A DNA stretch of 64,000 bases from Falsiroseomonas tokyonensis (GCF_019024325.1 NZ_JAFNJS010000007.1:1-64000), one strand, 5' to 3'. Numbered from the stretch's first letter, positions 39,729-49,658 are shown. A program made the numbers and translations. Notes: generated by a model from the letters alone, not told the origin.

Positions 39729-41711
39729 ATGATTACCGCGTCAAGCCTTAGCGCCGAGCCTGCCGGAGGTTTCAACGCCCTGGATATTGCCTGCCATGGG
39801 CTGGCGGATCTCGGGTGGCAGGTGGTCGCGCTCCGGGCCGAGGCCGAGTTGATCCTGGCGCATCCGGCGCTGGGGCTGGCGCTGCTGGACCTGTCTGCCG
39901 GTGCGGGGCCCGACCCGGTCGCCCTGCTGCGCGCGCGCCTCACGGGCATCGGCTTCGGTGCGGCCTTTCCCGGCGTGCTGCCGATCGTCCACCGGGTGTT
40001 GAGCGAGCAGGACCTGTGGCGCCTGCCGCTGATCCTCGACCATGCCTTCGCGGCCCGGCCCACGATCGGGCAGCGCGGCCAGGGCTGGATCACCGCCCTG
40101 CAGGCCACCTACCTGCCGCCGGCGGTGGAGCCGCAGCCGGTGGCCGAGCCGGTCGCAGAGGCCAGGCCCGCGCGCGAGGCAATGCCGACGCTTCAGGACC
40201 CGTCACCGGAGATTGCGGCGCCGCCCACCGCCGCGCGAAGCCGCCGGCTGCTGGTTCCGATCTGCAGCGTCGCCGCGCTGGCGCTCGGCCTCGGGGCGGC
40301 CCTGTTGCAGGTGGCGGGCGGCGCGCAGGCGCCGTCCCCGGCCATACCGGGCGGCGCATCCCAGGTCGCGCACCAGGCGCCGCAACAGGCCATCCCGGAC
40401 CCATCGGCCGAAGGCGAGACCGGATCCTCGGGCGAGGCTGACCTGGCGATGGCCGCCCTCATCGCCCCGGGTGCTGAGCCGGAAGGGGCGGCCGAAACGG
40501 GCCTTGCGGAAGCGCCGGCCTATCCGCGCCTGTCCGAGGAGCCCGACCCATCCGCCACGGCGGAGGACCGCGCCATCGACCCGCCGCCCAGTGACCCGGC
40601 ACCTGCCGAGGCGGAAGCCCGCCCCGCCTTGCCGGGCCGCGCAATGGCCGCCGCCGAGACGCAGCCGGACCGCGCCGCGGAACCGCCGGCGCCTGGACCG
40701 GCGAAGGCGTCCAAGCCCGAGATGGCGCGCAGCAAATCCGCCGACATCCGGGAGTCCGAGGCCGCGCCGCCGCCGGTGCCCCCCATGGCGCACCGTGAGG
40801 CGCCGGGTGAGTCCGCGCCCCAGGCCCAGACCCCGGCGACACCGCCAGCCCCGCCCCCGGTTGTGGAAGCCGCGCCGATCCCCGTGGCCCCGGTCGAAGC
40901 TGTGCCAACGCCGAGCGCCGCATCCGCGATGACGGCGGCACCGGCGCCCGCGCGGACTCCGGCCGAGCCGGGCGACGATGCCACGGACCCGCCCGCCCCC
41001 TTGGCCGATGCCGCGCCGCCTTCGCTGATCGCGCCATGGCTGCCGCCGGCAGAGGTGCCGCCGCCCGCGGTCGCACAGGCCGCAGCGGAAGATGGCACGG
41101 AAGCGCCCGCCCCCTCGGCCGGCTCCGCTCCGGCCGCGCCCGTGCCGCCGCAGGTGGAGGCGCCGGCACCGCCGCTCGCCACAACACAGGCCCCGCCAGG
41201 CCAGGATGCCGCGGAGGTGCCCCTGCACTTGCCCGATGCCGCGCCGCCTTCGCCGGCCGCGCCCTGGCTGCCGCCGGCAGAGGCACCGGCGCAGGCGGTG
41301 CCCCAGGTCGCGCCGGGGCCGGATATCGCGGCACCTTCGCCCAGTCCAGCGCCGGCTTCGCCCGCCGCGCCCGCGGTGACACAGGCCGCGACAGGCCGCG
41401 ATGCCGCGGAACCGTCCGCGCCTGCAACCGCGGCCCGGCCGCCGGTCGCCGCAACGCCCGCCATGGATCCGCGGGTGGTCGCCATGCTGGTCACGCGGGG
41501 CGAGGAGATGATGGCTCGCGGCGATATCTCCGCCGCGCGGCTGCTCTTTGCCCGCGCCGCCGCATCCGGCAGCGCCGCCGCCGCCACCGCCATGGGTCGC
41601 AGCTTCGACCCCGAGGTGCTGCGCCAGCTCAGCGTGCGCGGCATCCGGCCGGACGCGGAGCAGGCGGCCCAGTGGTATCGCCGCGCGGCCGAACTCGGTG
41701 CCCGCCCTTAG
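39729..41711 (+). CDS. Membrane-anchored Pro/Ala-rich protein with C-terminal Sel1-like unit
   Basis: A 660-residue protein of unknown function. Residues 1-135 form a compact domain (ALDIACHGLADLGWQVVALRAEAE, FPGVLPIVHRVLSEQDLWRLPLILDHAFAARPTIG) that I cannot name; residues ~174-194 are one transmembrane helix; ~195-575 is a Pro/Ala/Glu-rich linker; ~580-660 is a TPR/Sel1-like repeat (MMARGDISAARLLFARAAASGSAAAATAMG...AEQAAQWYRRAAELGA). This predicts cytoplasmic domain, helix, long periplasmic spacer and a periplasmic interaction module. The linker contains an internal 76-residue repeat. Start at 39729 rather than 39573, which would lie inside the AT-rich promoter region. Similar Sel1-tailed proteins are often secretion or envelope scaffolds (inference). 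Confidence 0.75.
   Translation: MITASSLSAEPAGGFNALDIACHGLADLGWQVVALRAEAELILAHPALGLALLDLSAGAGPDPVALLRARLTGIGFGAAFPGVLPIVHRVLSEQDLWRLPLILDHAFAARPTIGQRGQGWITALQATYLPPAVEPQPVAEPVAEARPAREAMPTLQDPSPEIAAPPTAARSRRLLVPICSVAALALGLGAALLQVAGGAQAPSPAIPGGASQVAHQAPQQAIPDPSAEGETGSSGEADLAMAALIAPGAEPEGAAETGLAEAPAYPRLSEEPDPSATAEDRAIDPPPSDPAPAEAEARPALPGRAMAAAETQPDRAAEPPAPGPAKASKPEMARSKSADIRESEAAPPPVPPMAHREAPGESAPQAQTPATPPAPPPVVEAAPIPVAPVEAVPTPSAASAMTAAPAPARTPAEPGDDATDPPAPLADAAPPSLIAPWLPPAEVPPPAVAQAAAEDGTEAPAPSAGSAPAAPVPPQVEAPAPPLATTQAPPGQDAAEVPLHLPDAAPPSPAAPWLPPAEAPAQAVPQVAPGPDIAAPSPSPAPASPAAPAVTQAATGRDAAEPSAPATAARPPVAATPAMDPRVVAMLVTRGEEMMARGDISAARLLFARAAASGSAAAATAMGRSFDPEVLRQLSVRGIRPDAEQAAQWYRRAAELGARP
41007..41288 (+). 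repeat. In-frame 228-base repeat in the Pro/Ala-rich linker
   Basis: Two near-identical blocks, 41007-41060 and 41235-41288, are 228 bases (76 codons) apart and both encode DAAPPS..APWLPPAE. Flanking positions are also related, indicating a duplicated linker module. The repeat is in frame and extends the periplasmic spacer. Confidence 0.7.
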
Positions 41712-41795
41712 GCGCCGGCTCACCGCCAGACCGCCCGGCGCGTCCAGCCGCCGGCGGCCCACGCCGTTGCAATGCCCTCAGGCAGGAGTCCAGGG

Positions 41796-42788
41796 ATGAC
41801 CGCACGATCCGCAACCGGCGAAGCGCCCGCCGCGAAAGCCCTGCGGCGGCCCCTGCTGCTGGCCGCAGCCGCCGGCCTGCTGGCCCCCGCCGCCCGCGCC
41901 CAGCCGCTGCCCGGCAATTCCGTCGCACGCCTCAACGCGCTGGCGGCGCGGGCCAATGCCGGCACGGTGGGGCTGATCGCCGGCGGGGTGGACGGCACCT
42001 ATATCCGCATCGCCACGGATCTGGCCGCGGTGCTGGACGATGGCGACCGGCTGCGGGTGATTGCCATGATCGGCCGCGGCTCTTTGCAGAACATCGCGGA
42101 TATCATGGTGCTGCGCGGCGTGGACCTCGGCATCGTGCAGTCAGACGTGCTGGCCTATGCGCGCCGCGAAAGCCTGTTCCCCTCGGTCGAGCGCCTGATC
42201 CAGTACGTCTGCAAGCTGTATGACGAGGAGATCCACATCCTCGTCCGCCCCGGCATCGAGCGGGTGCAGGATCTGGCGGGGCAGCCGGTGAACGTGGATC
42301 TTCGCGGCAGCGGCACGGCGATGACCGCCTCCCTCGTCCTGGGCCTGCTCGGCGTGCAGGTGCGCGAGCAGCACGACCCCCAGGATGTGGCGCTGGAGCG
42401 GTTGCGCCGCGGGGAGATTGCGGCGCTGGTCTATGTGGCGGGCAAGCCGGCGCGGCTGTTCACCGGAATCCGCCCCGATGAGGGGCTGCGCCTGCTGCCG
42501 CTGCCGGCCGAGGCCGCGGTGCTCGAAACCTACCTGCCCGCCCGCTTCGCCGCCACCGACTATCCGGCGCTGGTGCCGGAGGGCGGCACGGAGACCCTGG
42601 CGGTGGGCGCGGTTCTGGCCGTCTATGCCTGGCCCTCCGGCACCGAGCGCCACCGCAAGGTCTCGCGCTTCATCGAGGCGCTGAACGCCAACTTCGACAA
42701 GTTCCTGCTGCCGCCGCGCCACCCAAAATGGCGTGAGGTGAACCTCTCCGCCAGCGTGCCGGGCTGGACCCGGTTCGAGGGGGGGTGA
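41796..42788 (+). CDS. TAXI family TRAP transporter solute-binding protein
   Basis: A 330-residue exported receptor of the TRAP-associated extracytoplasmic immunogenic (TAXI) family. After a signal sequence (LRRPLLLAAAAGLLAPAARA) come VGLIAGGVDGTYIRIATDLAAVL and IAMIGRGSLQNIADIMVLRGVDLGIVQSDVL, the usual TAXI N-lobe, then LAGQPVNVDLRGSGTAMTASLVLGLLGV. Start at 41796, with AGGAG seven bases upstream; an ATG at 41772 lies eight codons earlier. No TRAP membrane subunits are adjacent, so the partner DctQM-type fusion is elsewhere. Ligands in the family include glutamate-like and other carboxylates. It is convergent with the next gene (7-base gap). Confidence 0.88.
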   Translation: MTARSATGEAPAAKALRRPLLLAAAAGLLAPAARAQPLPGNSVARLNALAARANAGTVGLIAGGVDGTYIRIATDLAAVLDDGDRLRVIAMIGRGSLQNIADIMVLRGVDLGIVQSDVLAYARRESLFPSVERLIQYVCKLYDEEIHILVRPGIERVQDLAGQPVNVDLRGSGTAMTASLVLGLLGVQVREQHDPQDVALERLRRGEIAALVYVAGKPARLFTGIRPDEGLRLLPLPAEAAVLETYLPARFAATDYPALVPEGGTETLAVGAVLAVYAWPSGTERHRKVSRFIEALNANFDKFLLPPRHPKWREVNLSASVPGWTRFEGG

Positions 42789-42795
42789 GTCGCGA

Positions 42796-43671
42796 TCAGC
42801 CCGAATCCCTGATCGTCTCGATCGCCCCCGAGAAGTCCTTCGCCCCGCCCCCGGCCTCCACGAAGCGGCGGTAGACCGCCAGGGCCGTCTCCCCCACCGG
42901 AAGTTCCACCCCCGCCGCCTGCGCCGCCCCCAGCGCCAGCCCCAGGTCCTTCAGCATCAGATTCGCAGAAAACCCCGGCACGTAATCCCGATTGGCCGGG
43001 CTCCCCGGTACCGGCCCCGGCACCGGGCAATAGGTCGTCAGGCTCCAGCTCTGGCCTGACGACTTCGACGCCACATCGAACAGCGCCTGGTGCGAAAGCC
43101 CCAGCTTCTCGGCGAGCACAAAGGCCTCGCAGGTCACCAGCATGGTCGCCGCCAGCATCATGTTGTTGCAGGCCTTGGCCGCCTGGCCCGCCCCGGCCGC
43201 GCCGCAATGGATGGCGGCGCGGCCCATCTGCAGCAGCAGCGTCTCCACCGCAGCGAAGGCGGCGGCATCGCCGCCCACCATGAAGGTCAGCGTCCCGGCC
43301 TCCGCCCCCATCACCCCGCCGGAGACCGGCGCGTCCAGGAAGGCGCGGCCGCCGCCCTCCGCCACTTCGCGCGCCGTCGCCACGTCGATGGTGGAGCAGT
43401 CCACCAGCACCGCCTCCGCCGGGCTCGCCGCCGCGATGCCGCCGGCGCCCAGATAGGCCTCCCGCACATGGGGGCCGGCGGGCAGCATGGTGAAGACGAA
43501 GGCGGCGCCGGTCGCGGCGGCCGCGGCGCTCTCGGCCGGCGTCGCGCCAGGCACGGATTGCAGGGCGGCGGGCGAGAGGTCGAAGACCGTCACCGCATGC
43601 CCGGCCTTCACCAGGTTCCGCGCCATCGGCGCGCCCATATTGCCGAGGCCGATGAAGCCGATGCGAGCCAT
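42796..43671 (-). CDS. 3-hydroxyisobutyrate dehydrogenase-like NAD(P)-dependent oxidoreductase
   Basis: A 291-residue beta-hydroxyacid dehydrogenase. The Rossmann motif is IGFIGLGNMGAPMARNLVKAGHAV at the N-terminus; the substrate motif is FLDAPVSGGVMGAEAGTLTFMVGG; the catalytic Lys lies in GAGQAAKACNNMM. The family includes MmsB (valine degradation), tartronate semialdehyde reductase and related enzymes; MmsB is the closest by wording. The frame upstream of 43671 is antisense to phoD and rejected. It lies 53 bases downstream of the phosphatase gene on the same strand. Confidence 0.9.
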   Translation of the reverse strand: MARIGFIGLGNMGAPMARNLVKAGHAVTVFDLSPAALQSVPGATPAESAAAAATGAAFVFTMLPAGPHVREAYLGAGGIAAASPAEAVLVDCSTIDVATAREVAEGGGRAFLDAPVSGGVMGAEAGTLTFMVGGDAAAFAAVETLLLQMGRAAIHCGAAGAGQAAKACNNMMLAATMLVTCEAFVLAEKLGLSHQALFDVASKSSGQSWSLTTYCPVPGPVPGSPANRDYVPGFSANLMLKDLGLALGAAQAAGVELPVGETALAVYRRFVEAGGGAKDFSGAIETIRDSG

Positions 43672-43724
43672 GGCGCCGAATCCCCCCTCCCGTGTTCTGG
43701 GCGGAAGGCTAGGGCCGAAATCGG

Positions 43725-45296
43725 TCAGGCGGAATGCAGAAGCGGCGCGCCGGCCTCCACCACGAAGCGGCCCCGATCCTCTACCGGGGCGCCGGGGCTG
43801 CTGACGAAGGGCACGGCGCGGAACACCGTGGCGCAGCGATCGCCGCCGAACTGGTGCAGGGCATAGCCGCGGCGGTTGTTGTGGAAGGCGATATGGGGAT
43901 TGGCCGCCAGCAGCGCCGCCGTGCCGCGCCGCTGCTCGCTGCCATCGCCGTCGCTGCTGATGGAGGTCGCGGTGAATTCGGTGGCGAGCGGCGGCCCCTC
44001 CGGCTCTGCCGCGATGGTGGCGGCATAGGCGCTGTGCACATCGCCGGACAGCACCACGGTATTGGCCACGCCGCGGTCGCGCAGCCCGTGCAGCAGCCGG
44101 GCGCGGGCGGCCGGGTAGCCGTCCCACTTGTCCATGGCGATGGCGCCATTGGGAAAGGCCCGGGCGAACATCGGCACCTGCTGCGCAAGCACCTGCCAGG
44201 TGGCGCCGCTGGTCGCCGCACCATCCAGCAGCCAGGCCTCCTGCGCCGGGCCGAGCACCTGGGCGTCAGCTCGAAAAACCTCGGCGCAGGGCGGCTTGGT
44301 GCCGTCGCCACAGGGCTGGTCGTCGCGATGGCCGCGCGTGTCCAGCAGGTGCAGCGCGACGTGGCGGCCATAGGCCAGGCGGCGATGCGCGGTGATGCGC
44401 GGCCCCTCCGGCCAGGCGGTGCGGCGCACCGGCATGTGCTCGTACCAGGCCTGGAAGGCGGCGGCCTTGCGCAGGTCGAATTCGAGGCCGGCCTCGCCGC
44501 GGCCGCCGATGCCGCCGGTCCAGTTGTTCGCCACCTCATGGTCGTCGAAGGTCACGGCGAAGGCATGGGCGGCGCTGGCCGCCGCCAGGTCCGGGTCCAG
44601 CCGGTATTGCGCATGGCGGGCGCGGTATTCGGCCAGGCTGAAGGTCTCGCCGCCCGCATGGCTGCGGACGGTGCTGCGGCCGCCGGAGACGGCGCCGACC
44701 GGGCGGGCCGAGTATTCGTAGATGAAGTCGCCATAGTGGAAGACGAGGTCCACCTCCTCCTGCGCGATGTGGCGCCAGGCAGTGAACAGGCCGTGCTCGT
44801 AGTGCTGGCAGCCGGCGGTCACCAGGCGGAGGCTGGCCGCGGCCTGCGGGGCGGGGGCGGTGCGGGCCTGGCCGCCGGGGCTGGACTGGCCGCCGAGCAG
44901 GAAGCGGTAGAAATAGGGCCGCTGAGGCTGCAGCCCTTCCAGCTCCACATGCACGCTATGCGCCAGCTCCGGCCGGGCCATCGCCTGGCCCTGGGCGACG
45001 ATGCGGGCGAAGCCGGGGTCCTCCGCCACCTGCCAGGCCACCTCCACCGCCAGCGGCGGCATGCCGCCATCCGGCGCCAGGGGCTCGGGCGCCAGGCGGG
45101 TCCAGATGACGAAGCCATCCGGCATGGGGTCGCCGGCCGCGACGCCCAGCGTGAAGGGGTTTCGGGGCCAGGCGCCCTGGGCCATGGCGCGCTGGCCGAG
45201 GGCGGGCCCCAGCGCCGCCAGCCCCGCCAGCCCGGTGGCCCCCCGCAACAGGCCGCGGCGCGAAAGCTCGGCCAGATGTCGCCGCACCGATGCCAT
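43725..45296 (-). CDS. phoD: Alkaline phosphatase D family protein, Tat-exported
   Basis: A 523-residue PhoD-type metallophosphatase or phosphodiesterase. The N-terminus has a Tat signal (LSRRGLLRGATGLAGLAALG), followed by the PhoD N-domain (PFTLGVAAGDPMPDGFVIWTRLAP) and the metal core: VTAGCQHYEHGLFTAW, LVFHYGDFIYEY, VTFDDHEVANNW, VVLSGDVHSAYAATI and TEFTATSISSDG. Expected to bind Fe3+/Ca2+ and release phosphate from phosphodiesters or phospholipids in the periplasm. The ATG at 45296 has AAAGGTGG upstream. Divergent from a lipoprotein gene by 137 bases. No pho-box was recognised. Confidence 0.92.
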   Translation of the reverse strand: MASVRRHLAELSRRGLLRGATGLAGLAALGPALGQRAMAQGAWPRNPFTLGVAAGDPMPDGFVIWTRLAPEPLAPDGGMPPLAVEVAWQVAEDPGFARIVAQGQAMARPELAHSVHVELEGLQPQRPYFYRFLLGGQSSPGGQARTAPAPQAAASLRLVTAGCQHYEHGLFTAWRHIAQEEVDLVFHYGDFIYEYSARPVGAVSGGRSTVRSHAGGETFSLAEYRARHAQYRLDPDLAAASAAHAFAVTFDDHEVANNWTGGIGGRGEAGLEFDLRKAAAFQAWYEHMPVRRTAWPEGPRITAHRRLAYGRHVALHLLDTRGHRDDQPCGDGTKPPCAEVFRADAQVLGPAQEAWLLDGAATSGATWQVLAQQVPMFARAFPNGAIAMDKWDGYPAARARLLHGLRDRGVANTVVLSGDVHSAYAATIAAEPEGPPLATEFTATSISSDGDGSEQRRGTAALLAANPHIAFHNNRRGYALHQFGGDRCATVFRAVPFVSSPGAPVEDRGRFVVEAGAPLLHSA

Positions 45297-45433
45297 CGAG
45301 GATCCACCTTTGTCGCCTGGGATCAATTCTGTGCGGCCGGGCCGCGCGGACGGCAAGGGGGCCTTCGGTGATGATCGGGATGGCTGGGCGGGCGGGTGGC
45401 AGGCGGGCGCGGGCTGGCCTATGCACAGGGGCC

Positions 45434-46111
45434 ATGCCCACGCCCCGCATCCTCCCCCTGCTGCTGCTCGCCCCCCTGGCGCTCGCCGGCTGCCGCCCGA
45501 GCTATTCGCCGGACGATTATGCGACCGCGGCGGTGCAGCAGATGAACCGGGTGGAGCAGGCCGTGATCATCGGCCGCCGCCAGGTGACGGTGACGGCGGA
45601 AGGCACCACCGGCGCCACCACCGGCGGCGCGGCCGGCGGCATCGTGGGTTCCCAGGCGCCGGGCGGGAACATGGCGGGCGCCATCGGCGCGGTGGGCGGC
45701 GCGCTGGTCGGCGGGTTGCTGGGCTCGGCGACGGAGCGGGTGGCGGGCAATACCACCGCCTATGAATACATCGTCCGCAAGGCGAATGGCGACCTGGCCT
45801 CGGTGACGCAGCGGGACGATATCCCACTCTCGATCGGGGAAAGGGTGCTGGTGATCGCCGGCAACCAGGCGCGCATCGTGCCCGACTATACCCAGACGGT
45901 GCCGGAGGCGGAGGGCGGCGCGGCCCAGGCGCCCGCCGCAGCCCCGGCCCCCGGCCCGGCGCCGGCCGCACATCCGGAAGCCCCGCCCGCTACGCCGCCG
46001 GCGCCGCCCGCCGGCGAAGCGCCCGCCGGCCCGTCGCCCGGCAGCGCCGCGCCGGTGCCCGAGGCCCCCGCCACCGAACCGCTGGCCGCACCCCCCTCCC
46101 CCATCCTTTAG
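45434..46111 (+). CDS. Glycine-zipper outer-membrane lipoprotein (SlyB-like)
   Basis: A 225-residue lipoprotein. The lipobox is LALAGC (Cys19 after ILPLLLLAPLALAG). A glycine-zipper segment (GATTGGAAGGIVGSQAPGG...AIGAVGGALVGGLLGSAT) is followed by a beta-domain (TAYEYIVRKANGDLASVTQRDDIPLSIGERVLVIAGNQARIVPDY) that matches SlyB/Pal-type outer-membrane proteins. The last ~70 residues are Pro/Ala-rich. It probably supports outer-membrane integrity. Divergent from phoD and 36 bases upstream of the lytic transglycosylase gene on the same strand. Confidence 0.85.
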   Translation: MPTPRILPLLLLAPLALAGCRPSYSPDDYATAAVQQMNRVEQAVIIGRRQVTVTAEGTTGATTGGAAGGIVGSQAPGGNMAGAIGAVGGALVGGLLGSATERVAGNTTAYEYIVRKANGDLASVTQRDDIPLSIGERVLVIAGNQARIVPDYTQTVPEAEGGAAQAPAAAPAPGPAPAAHPEAPPATPPAPPAGEAPAGPSPGSAAPVPEAPATEPLAAPPSPIL

Positions 46112-46147
46112 CGCGGGTCCTGGCACGCGGCTTGCGCTGCCGGGGGC

Positions 46148-46912
46148 ATGACCCGCCCCTGCCTGATCCTCACCCTGCTCGCCCTTCTCCTCGCCGCCAG
46201 CCCCGTCTGGAGCCCAGCCTGGGCCGAGGCCGGCCTGCAATGCCGCGCCGCCATCCAGCAAGCAGAACGCGAGGCCGGCATCCCCGCGCATCTGCTGACC
46301 GCCATCGGCCGCGTCGAATCCGGCCGGCGGGACCCGGAAAGCGGCGCCTTCCACCCCTGGCCCTGGACCATCAATGCCGAGGGCCGTGGGCAATTCTTCG
46401 CCACCAAGGCGGCAGCGATTGCCGGGGTGCAGGCCCTGCAGGCCCAGGGCATGCGCTCCATCGATGTCGGCTGCATGCAGATCAACCTGCGCCACCATCC
46501 GGAGGCCTTCGCCAATCTGGAGGCCGCCTTCGACCCGCTGACCAATGCCCGCTACGCCGCCCGCTTCCTGGGCGAGTTGAACGCCAGCCGCAACGACTGG
46601 ACCCGCGCCGCCGCCGCCTACCATTCCCAGACGCCGGAGCGCGCGGAGCCCTATCGGGAGCGGGTGATGGCCGCCTGGGCGCAGGAACAGGGCCGGCCGC
46701 ATCCGCCGGTGGCGCTGGCCGCGGCCAGCCCGCGCGCCACGCCGCCGGCGGTGCCGCCCGGCTCCGGCGGTGCCGGCCTGTCCAATGGGGCGGAACGCGC
46801 CACCGTCATCGCCGCGCCGGCCGGCACGGCGGGGCGGGGGCTGGATGCCTATCGCAGCCTGCCGGTGCCGATCGCCGGCCGCAGCCCGGGCCTGCTGCTG
46901 ACGCGCCGCTGA
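46148..46912 (+). CDS. Lytic transglycosylase SLT-domain protein
   Basis: A 254-residue exported protein with a signal peptide (LILTLLALLLAASPVWSPAWA) and an SLT/goose-lysozyme-like domain (~30-185): AGIPAHLLTAIGRVESGRRDPESGAFHPWPWTINAEG with catalytic Glu in RVESG, VGCMQINLRHHPEAF and ARFLGELNASRNDWTRAAAAYHSQTPERAEPY. It should cleave glycan strands to anhydromuropeptides. The C-terminal ~60 residues are Ala/Pro-rich. Downstream is a strong hairpin shared with clpB. Resembles the small VirB1-type transglycosylases, but no secretion system is adjacent. Confidence 0.9.
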   Translation: MTRPCLILTLLALLLAASPVWSPAWAEAGLQCRAAIQQAEREAGIPAHLLTAIGRVESGRRDPESGAFHPWPWTINAEGRGQFFATKAAAIAGVQALQAQGMRSIDVGCMQINLRHHPEAFANLEAAFDPLTNARYAARFLGELNASRNDWTRAAAAYHSQTPERAEPYRERVMAAWAQEQGRPHPPVALAAASPRATPPAVPPGSGGAGLSNGAERATVIAAPAGTAGRGLDAYRSLPVPIAGRSPGLLLTRR

Positions 46913-46918
46913 CCAGAA

Positions 46919-46948
46919 ATGCGTTCAGATGATGCCATCTGAACGCAT
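46919..46948. terminator. Bidirectional hairpin terminator
   Basis: ATGCGTTCAGATG, loop ATGC, CATCTGAACGCAT: a perfect 13-bp stem in the 58-base gap between the convergent transglycosylase and clpB genes. It is symmetrical and could stop transcription in both directions, although neither side has a long U tract. Confidence 0.65.
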
Positions 46949-46970
46949 ATCGCTCTCGCCCTGACCCCGC

Positions 46971-49577
46971 TCAGGCCGCGGCCTGGGCCGGATCGGCGGC
47001 GCCAGGCGCCAGCGGCCGCAGTTCCAGCCCATCCGGGCTGGCGCTGACGCGCACCACCGTGCCGTCATGCAGCGAGCCTTCCAGCAGCAGCCCCGCCAGC
47101 TTGTCCTGCAGGCTGCGCTGGATCACGCGCTTCAGCGGGCGGGCGCCGTAGCTGGGATCGTAGCCGGCTTCCGCCAGCCATTCCCGCGCCGCCTCGTCCA
47201 GCTCCAGCGTGATCTTGCGATCCTCCAGCAGCTTCCGCAGGCCGCGCAGCTGGATGTCCACGATGGAGGCCATGTCGCTGCGCGCCAGGCGGCGGAACAG
47301 CACCACCTCGTCCAGCCGGTTCAGGAATTCCGGCCGGAAGCGTTCCCGCACCGCCCGCATCACCGCCGGCCGCGCCGCCTCGATGTCGCTGGTCTCCGGC
47401 AGTTCCGCGATGGCCTGGCTGCCGAGGTTGCTGGTCAGCACGATGATGCAGTTGCGGAAATCCACCGTGCGGCCCTGGCCATCGGTCAGGCGGCCATCGT
47501 CCAGCACCTGCAGCAGGATGTTGAAGACGTCGTCATGCGCCTTCTCCACCTCGTCGAACAGGATCACCTGGTAGGGCCGGCGGCGGATCGCCTCGGTCAG
47601 CGTGCCGCCTTCCTCGTAACCCACATAGCCGGGCGGCGCGCCGATCAGCCGGGCGACGGCGTGCTTCTCCATGAATTCGGACATGTCGATCCGGGTCATG
47701 GCGCGGTCGTCGTCGAACAGGAAAGCGGCCAGCGACTTCACCAGCTCCGTCTTGCCGACGCCGGTCGGGCCGAGGAACAGGAAGCTGCCGATCGGGCGGT
47801 TCGGGTCCTGCAATCCGGCACGCGCCCGGCGCACGGCCTTGGCCACCGCCTCCAGCGCCTCCTCCTGGCCGACCACCCGCTTGCGGAGCTGGTCTTCCAT
47901 CTGCAGCAGCTTGGCGCGCTCGCCCTCCAGCATCTTCTCCACCGGGATGCCGGTCCAGCGGGAGACGACGGCGGCGATCGCCTCCTCCGTCACCGCCTCG
48001 TTCACCAGCCGCGCATCGCCATCCCCGGCCTCGGCCAGCTTCTTCTCCAACTGCGGGATGACGCCGAAGCGGAGCTCGGAGGCCTTCGCCAGGTCGCCGC
48101 GATTCTGCGCCAGGTCGAATTCCGTCCGCGCGTGGTCCAGCTGCTCCTTCAGCTTTTGGCTTTCCACGACGAGCGACTTCTCCGCCTCCCAGCGCGCGGT
48201 CATCTCGCCGGAGCGCTCCTCGAGCTCAGACAGCTCCTTCTCCAGCTTCTGCAGGCGATCCTTGCTGGCACTGTCGCTCTCCTTGCGCAGCGCCTCACGC
48301 TCGATCTTCAGCCGCATCAGGTCGCGGTCGATCGCGTCCAGCTCCTCCGGCTTGCTGTCCACCTGCATGCGCAGGCGCGAGGACGCCTCGTCCATCAGGT
48401 CGATGGCCTTGTCCGGCAGGAAACGGTCCGTGATGTACCGGTTGGACAGCGTGGCAGCCGCCACCAGCGCGCCGTCCGTGATGCGGACGCCGTGATGCAG
48501 CTCGTACTTCTCCTTGATTCCGCGCAGGATGGAGACGGTGTCCGCCACGCTGGGCTCGCCCACCATCACCGGCTGGAAGCGCCGCGCGAGCGCCGCGTCC
48601 TTCTCCACATGCTTGCGGTATTCATCGAGCGTGGTGGCGCCGACGCAATGCAGTTCGCCGCGGGCCAGCGCCGGCTTGATGAGGTTGGACGCATCCATCG
48701 CGCCATCCGCCTTGCCCGCGCCGACCAGCGTATGCATCTCGTCGATGAACAGCACGATGTCGCCGGCGGCCTCCTCGACCTCCTTCAACACGCCCTTCAG
48801 CCGTTCCTCGAATTCGCCGCGATACTTCGCGCCGGCGACCATGCTGCCGAGGTCGAGCGCCATCACCTTCTTGTTCTTCAGCGCCTCCGGCACGTCGCCG
48901 CGCACGATGCGCAGCGCCAGGCCTTCCACGATGGCGGTCTTGCCGACGCCGGGCTCGCCGATCAGCACGGGGTTGTTCTTGGTGCGGCGGGCGAGGACCT
49001 GGATGGTGCGGCGGATTTCCTCGTCGCGGCCGATCACAGGGTCGAGCTTGCCTTCCTGCGCCAGGGCGGTCAGGTCGCGCGCGTATTTCTTCAGCGCGTC
49101 GAACTGGTCCTCGGCGTTCTGGCTGTCCACGGTGCGGCCCTTGCGGAGCGTCGCGATGGCGGCCTCCAGCTTCGCTGCATCGGCATTGGCGGCGCGAAGC
49201 GCGCGGCCGGCCTGGCCCTCGCTGGCGGCCAGCGCCACCAGCAGCCGGTCCTGCGCCACGAAGCTGTCGCCGGCCTTGGTCGCGGCCTGCTGGGCCGCGT
49301 CCAACACGCGCACGATGTCCGGCGTAAATTGCGGCTGGCCGGCGCCGGCGCCCTGCACCTTCGGCTGGCGGGCGATTTCCGCATCCACCGATTGCTTGGC
49401 GAGGTTCGGATCGCCGCCTGCCGCGCGGATCAGCCCCGCGGCCGCGCCCTGCTCGTCATCGAGCAGCGCCTTCAACAGGTGTTCGGGCGTGACGCGCTGG
49501 TGGAATTCGCGAATGGCGATGGTTTGCGCGGCCTGGAGGAAACCCCGGGCGCGGTCGGTGAATTTCTCGATGTCCAT
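46971..49577 (-). CDS. clpB: ATP-dependent disaggregase ClpB
   Basis: A Hsp100 disaggregase of 868 residues, the normal length. Order: N-domain (1-150), AAA1 with Walker [10 protein letters not shown] and Walker B LFIDEMH, the coiled-coil middle domain (~410-520, [25 protein letters not shown]), AAA2 with Walker [20 protein letters not shown] and the Arg-finger region, and a C-terminal domain. Works with DnaK to rescue aggregated proteins. AGGAGAGGG lies upstream of the ATG. A CTTGAA-N14-CTTACC promoter in the divergent region fits a heat-shock sigma-32 type. Divergent from a MOSC-domain gene. Confidence 0.98.
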   Translation of the reverse strand: MDIEKFTDRARGFLQAAQTIAIREFHQRVTPEHLLKALLDDEQGAAAGLIRAAGGDPNLAKQSVDAEIARQPKVQGAGAGQPQFTPDIVRVLDAAQQAATKAGDSFVAQDRLLVALAASEGQAGRALRAANADAAKLEAAIATLRKGRTVDSQNAEDQFDALKKYARDLTALAQEGKLDPVIGRDEEIRRTIQVLARRTKNNPVLIGEPGVGKTAIVEGLALRIVRGDVPEALKNKKVMALDLGSMVAGAKYRGEFEERLKGVLKEVEEAAGDIVLFIDEMHTLVGAGKADGAMDASNLIKPALARGELHCVGATTLDEYRKHVEKDAALARRFQPVMVGEPSVADTVSILRGIKEKYELHHGVRITDGALVAAATLSNRYITDRFLPDKAIDLMDEASSRLRMQVDSKPEELDAIDRDLMRLKIEREALRKESDSASKDRLQKLEKELSELEERSGEMTARWEAEKSLVVESQKLKEQLDHARTEFDLAQNRGDLAKASELRFGVIPQLEKKLAEAGDGDARLVNEAVTEEAIAAVVSRWTGIPVEKMLEGERAKLLQMEDQLRKRVVGQEEALEAVAKAVRRARAGLQDPNRPIGSFLFLGPTGVGKTELVKSLAAFLFDDDRAMTRIDMSEFMEKHAVARLIGAPPGYVGYEEGGTLTEAIRRRPYQVILFDEVEKAHDDVFNILLQVLDDGRLTDGQGRTVDFRNCIIVLTSNLGSQAIAELPETSDIEAARPAVMRAVRERFRPEFLNRLDEVVLFRRLARSDMASIVDIQLRGLRKLLEDRKITLELDEAAREWLAEAGYDPSYGARPLKRVIQRSLQDKLAGLLLEGSLHDGTVVRVSASPDGLELRPLAPGAADPAQAAA

Positions 49578-49658
49578 TCCTGCTGTCCCTCTCCTGAGCG
49601 GACTGGCGGCGCCCCTCGCCCCCGATCGGGCAGCGCGGATCGCCTTCGGGCTGGATGT

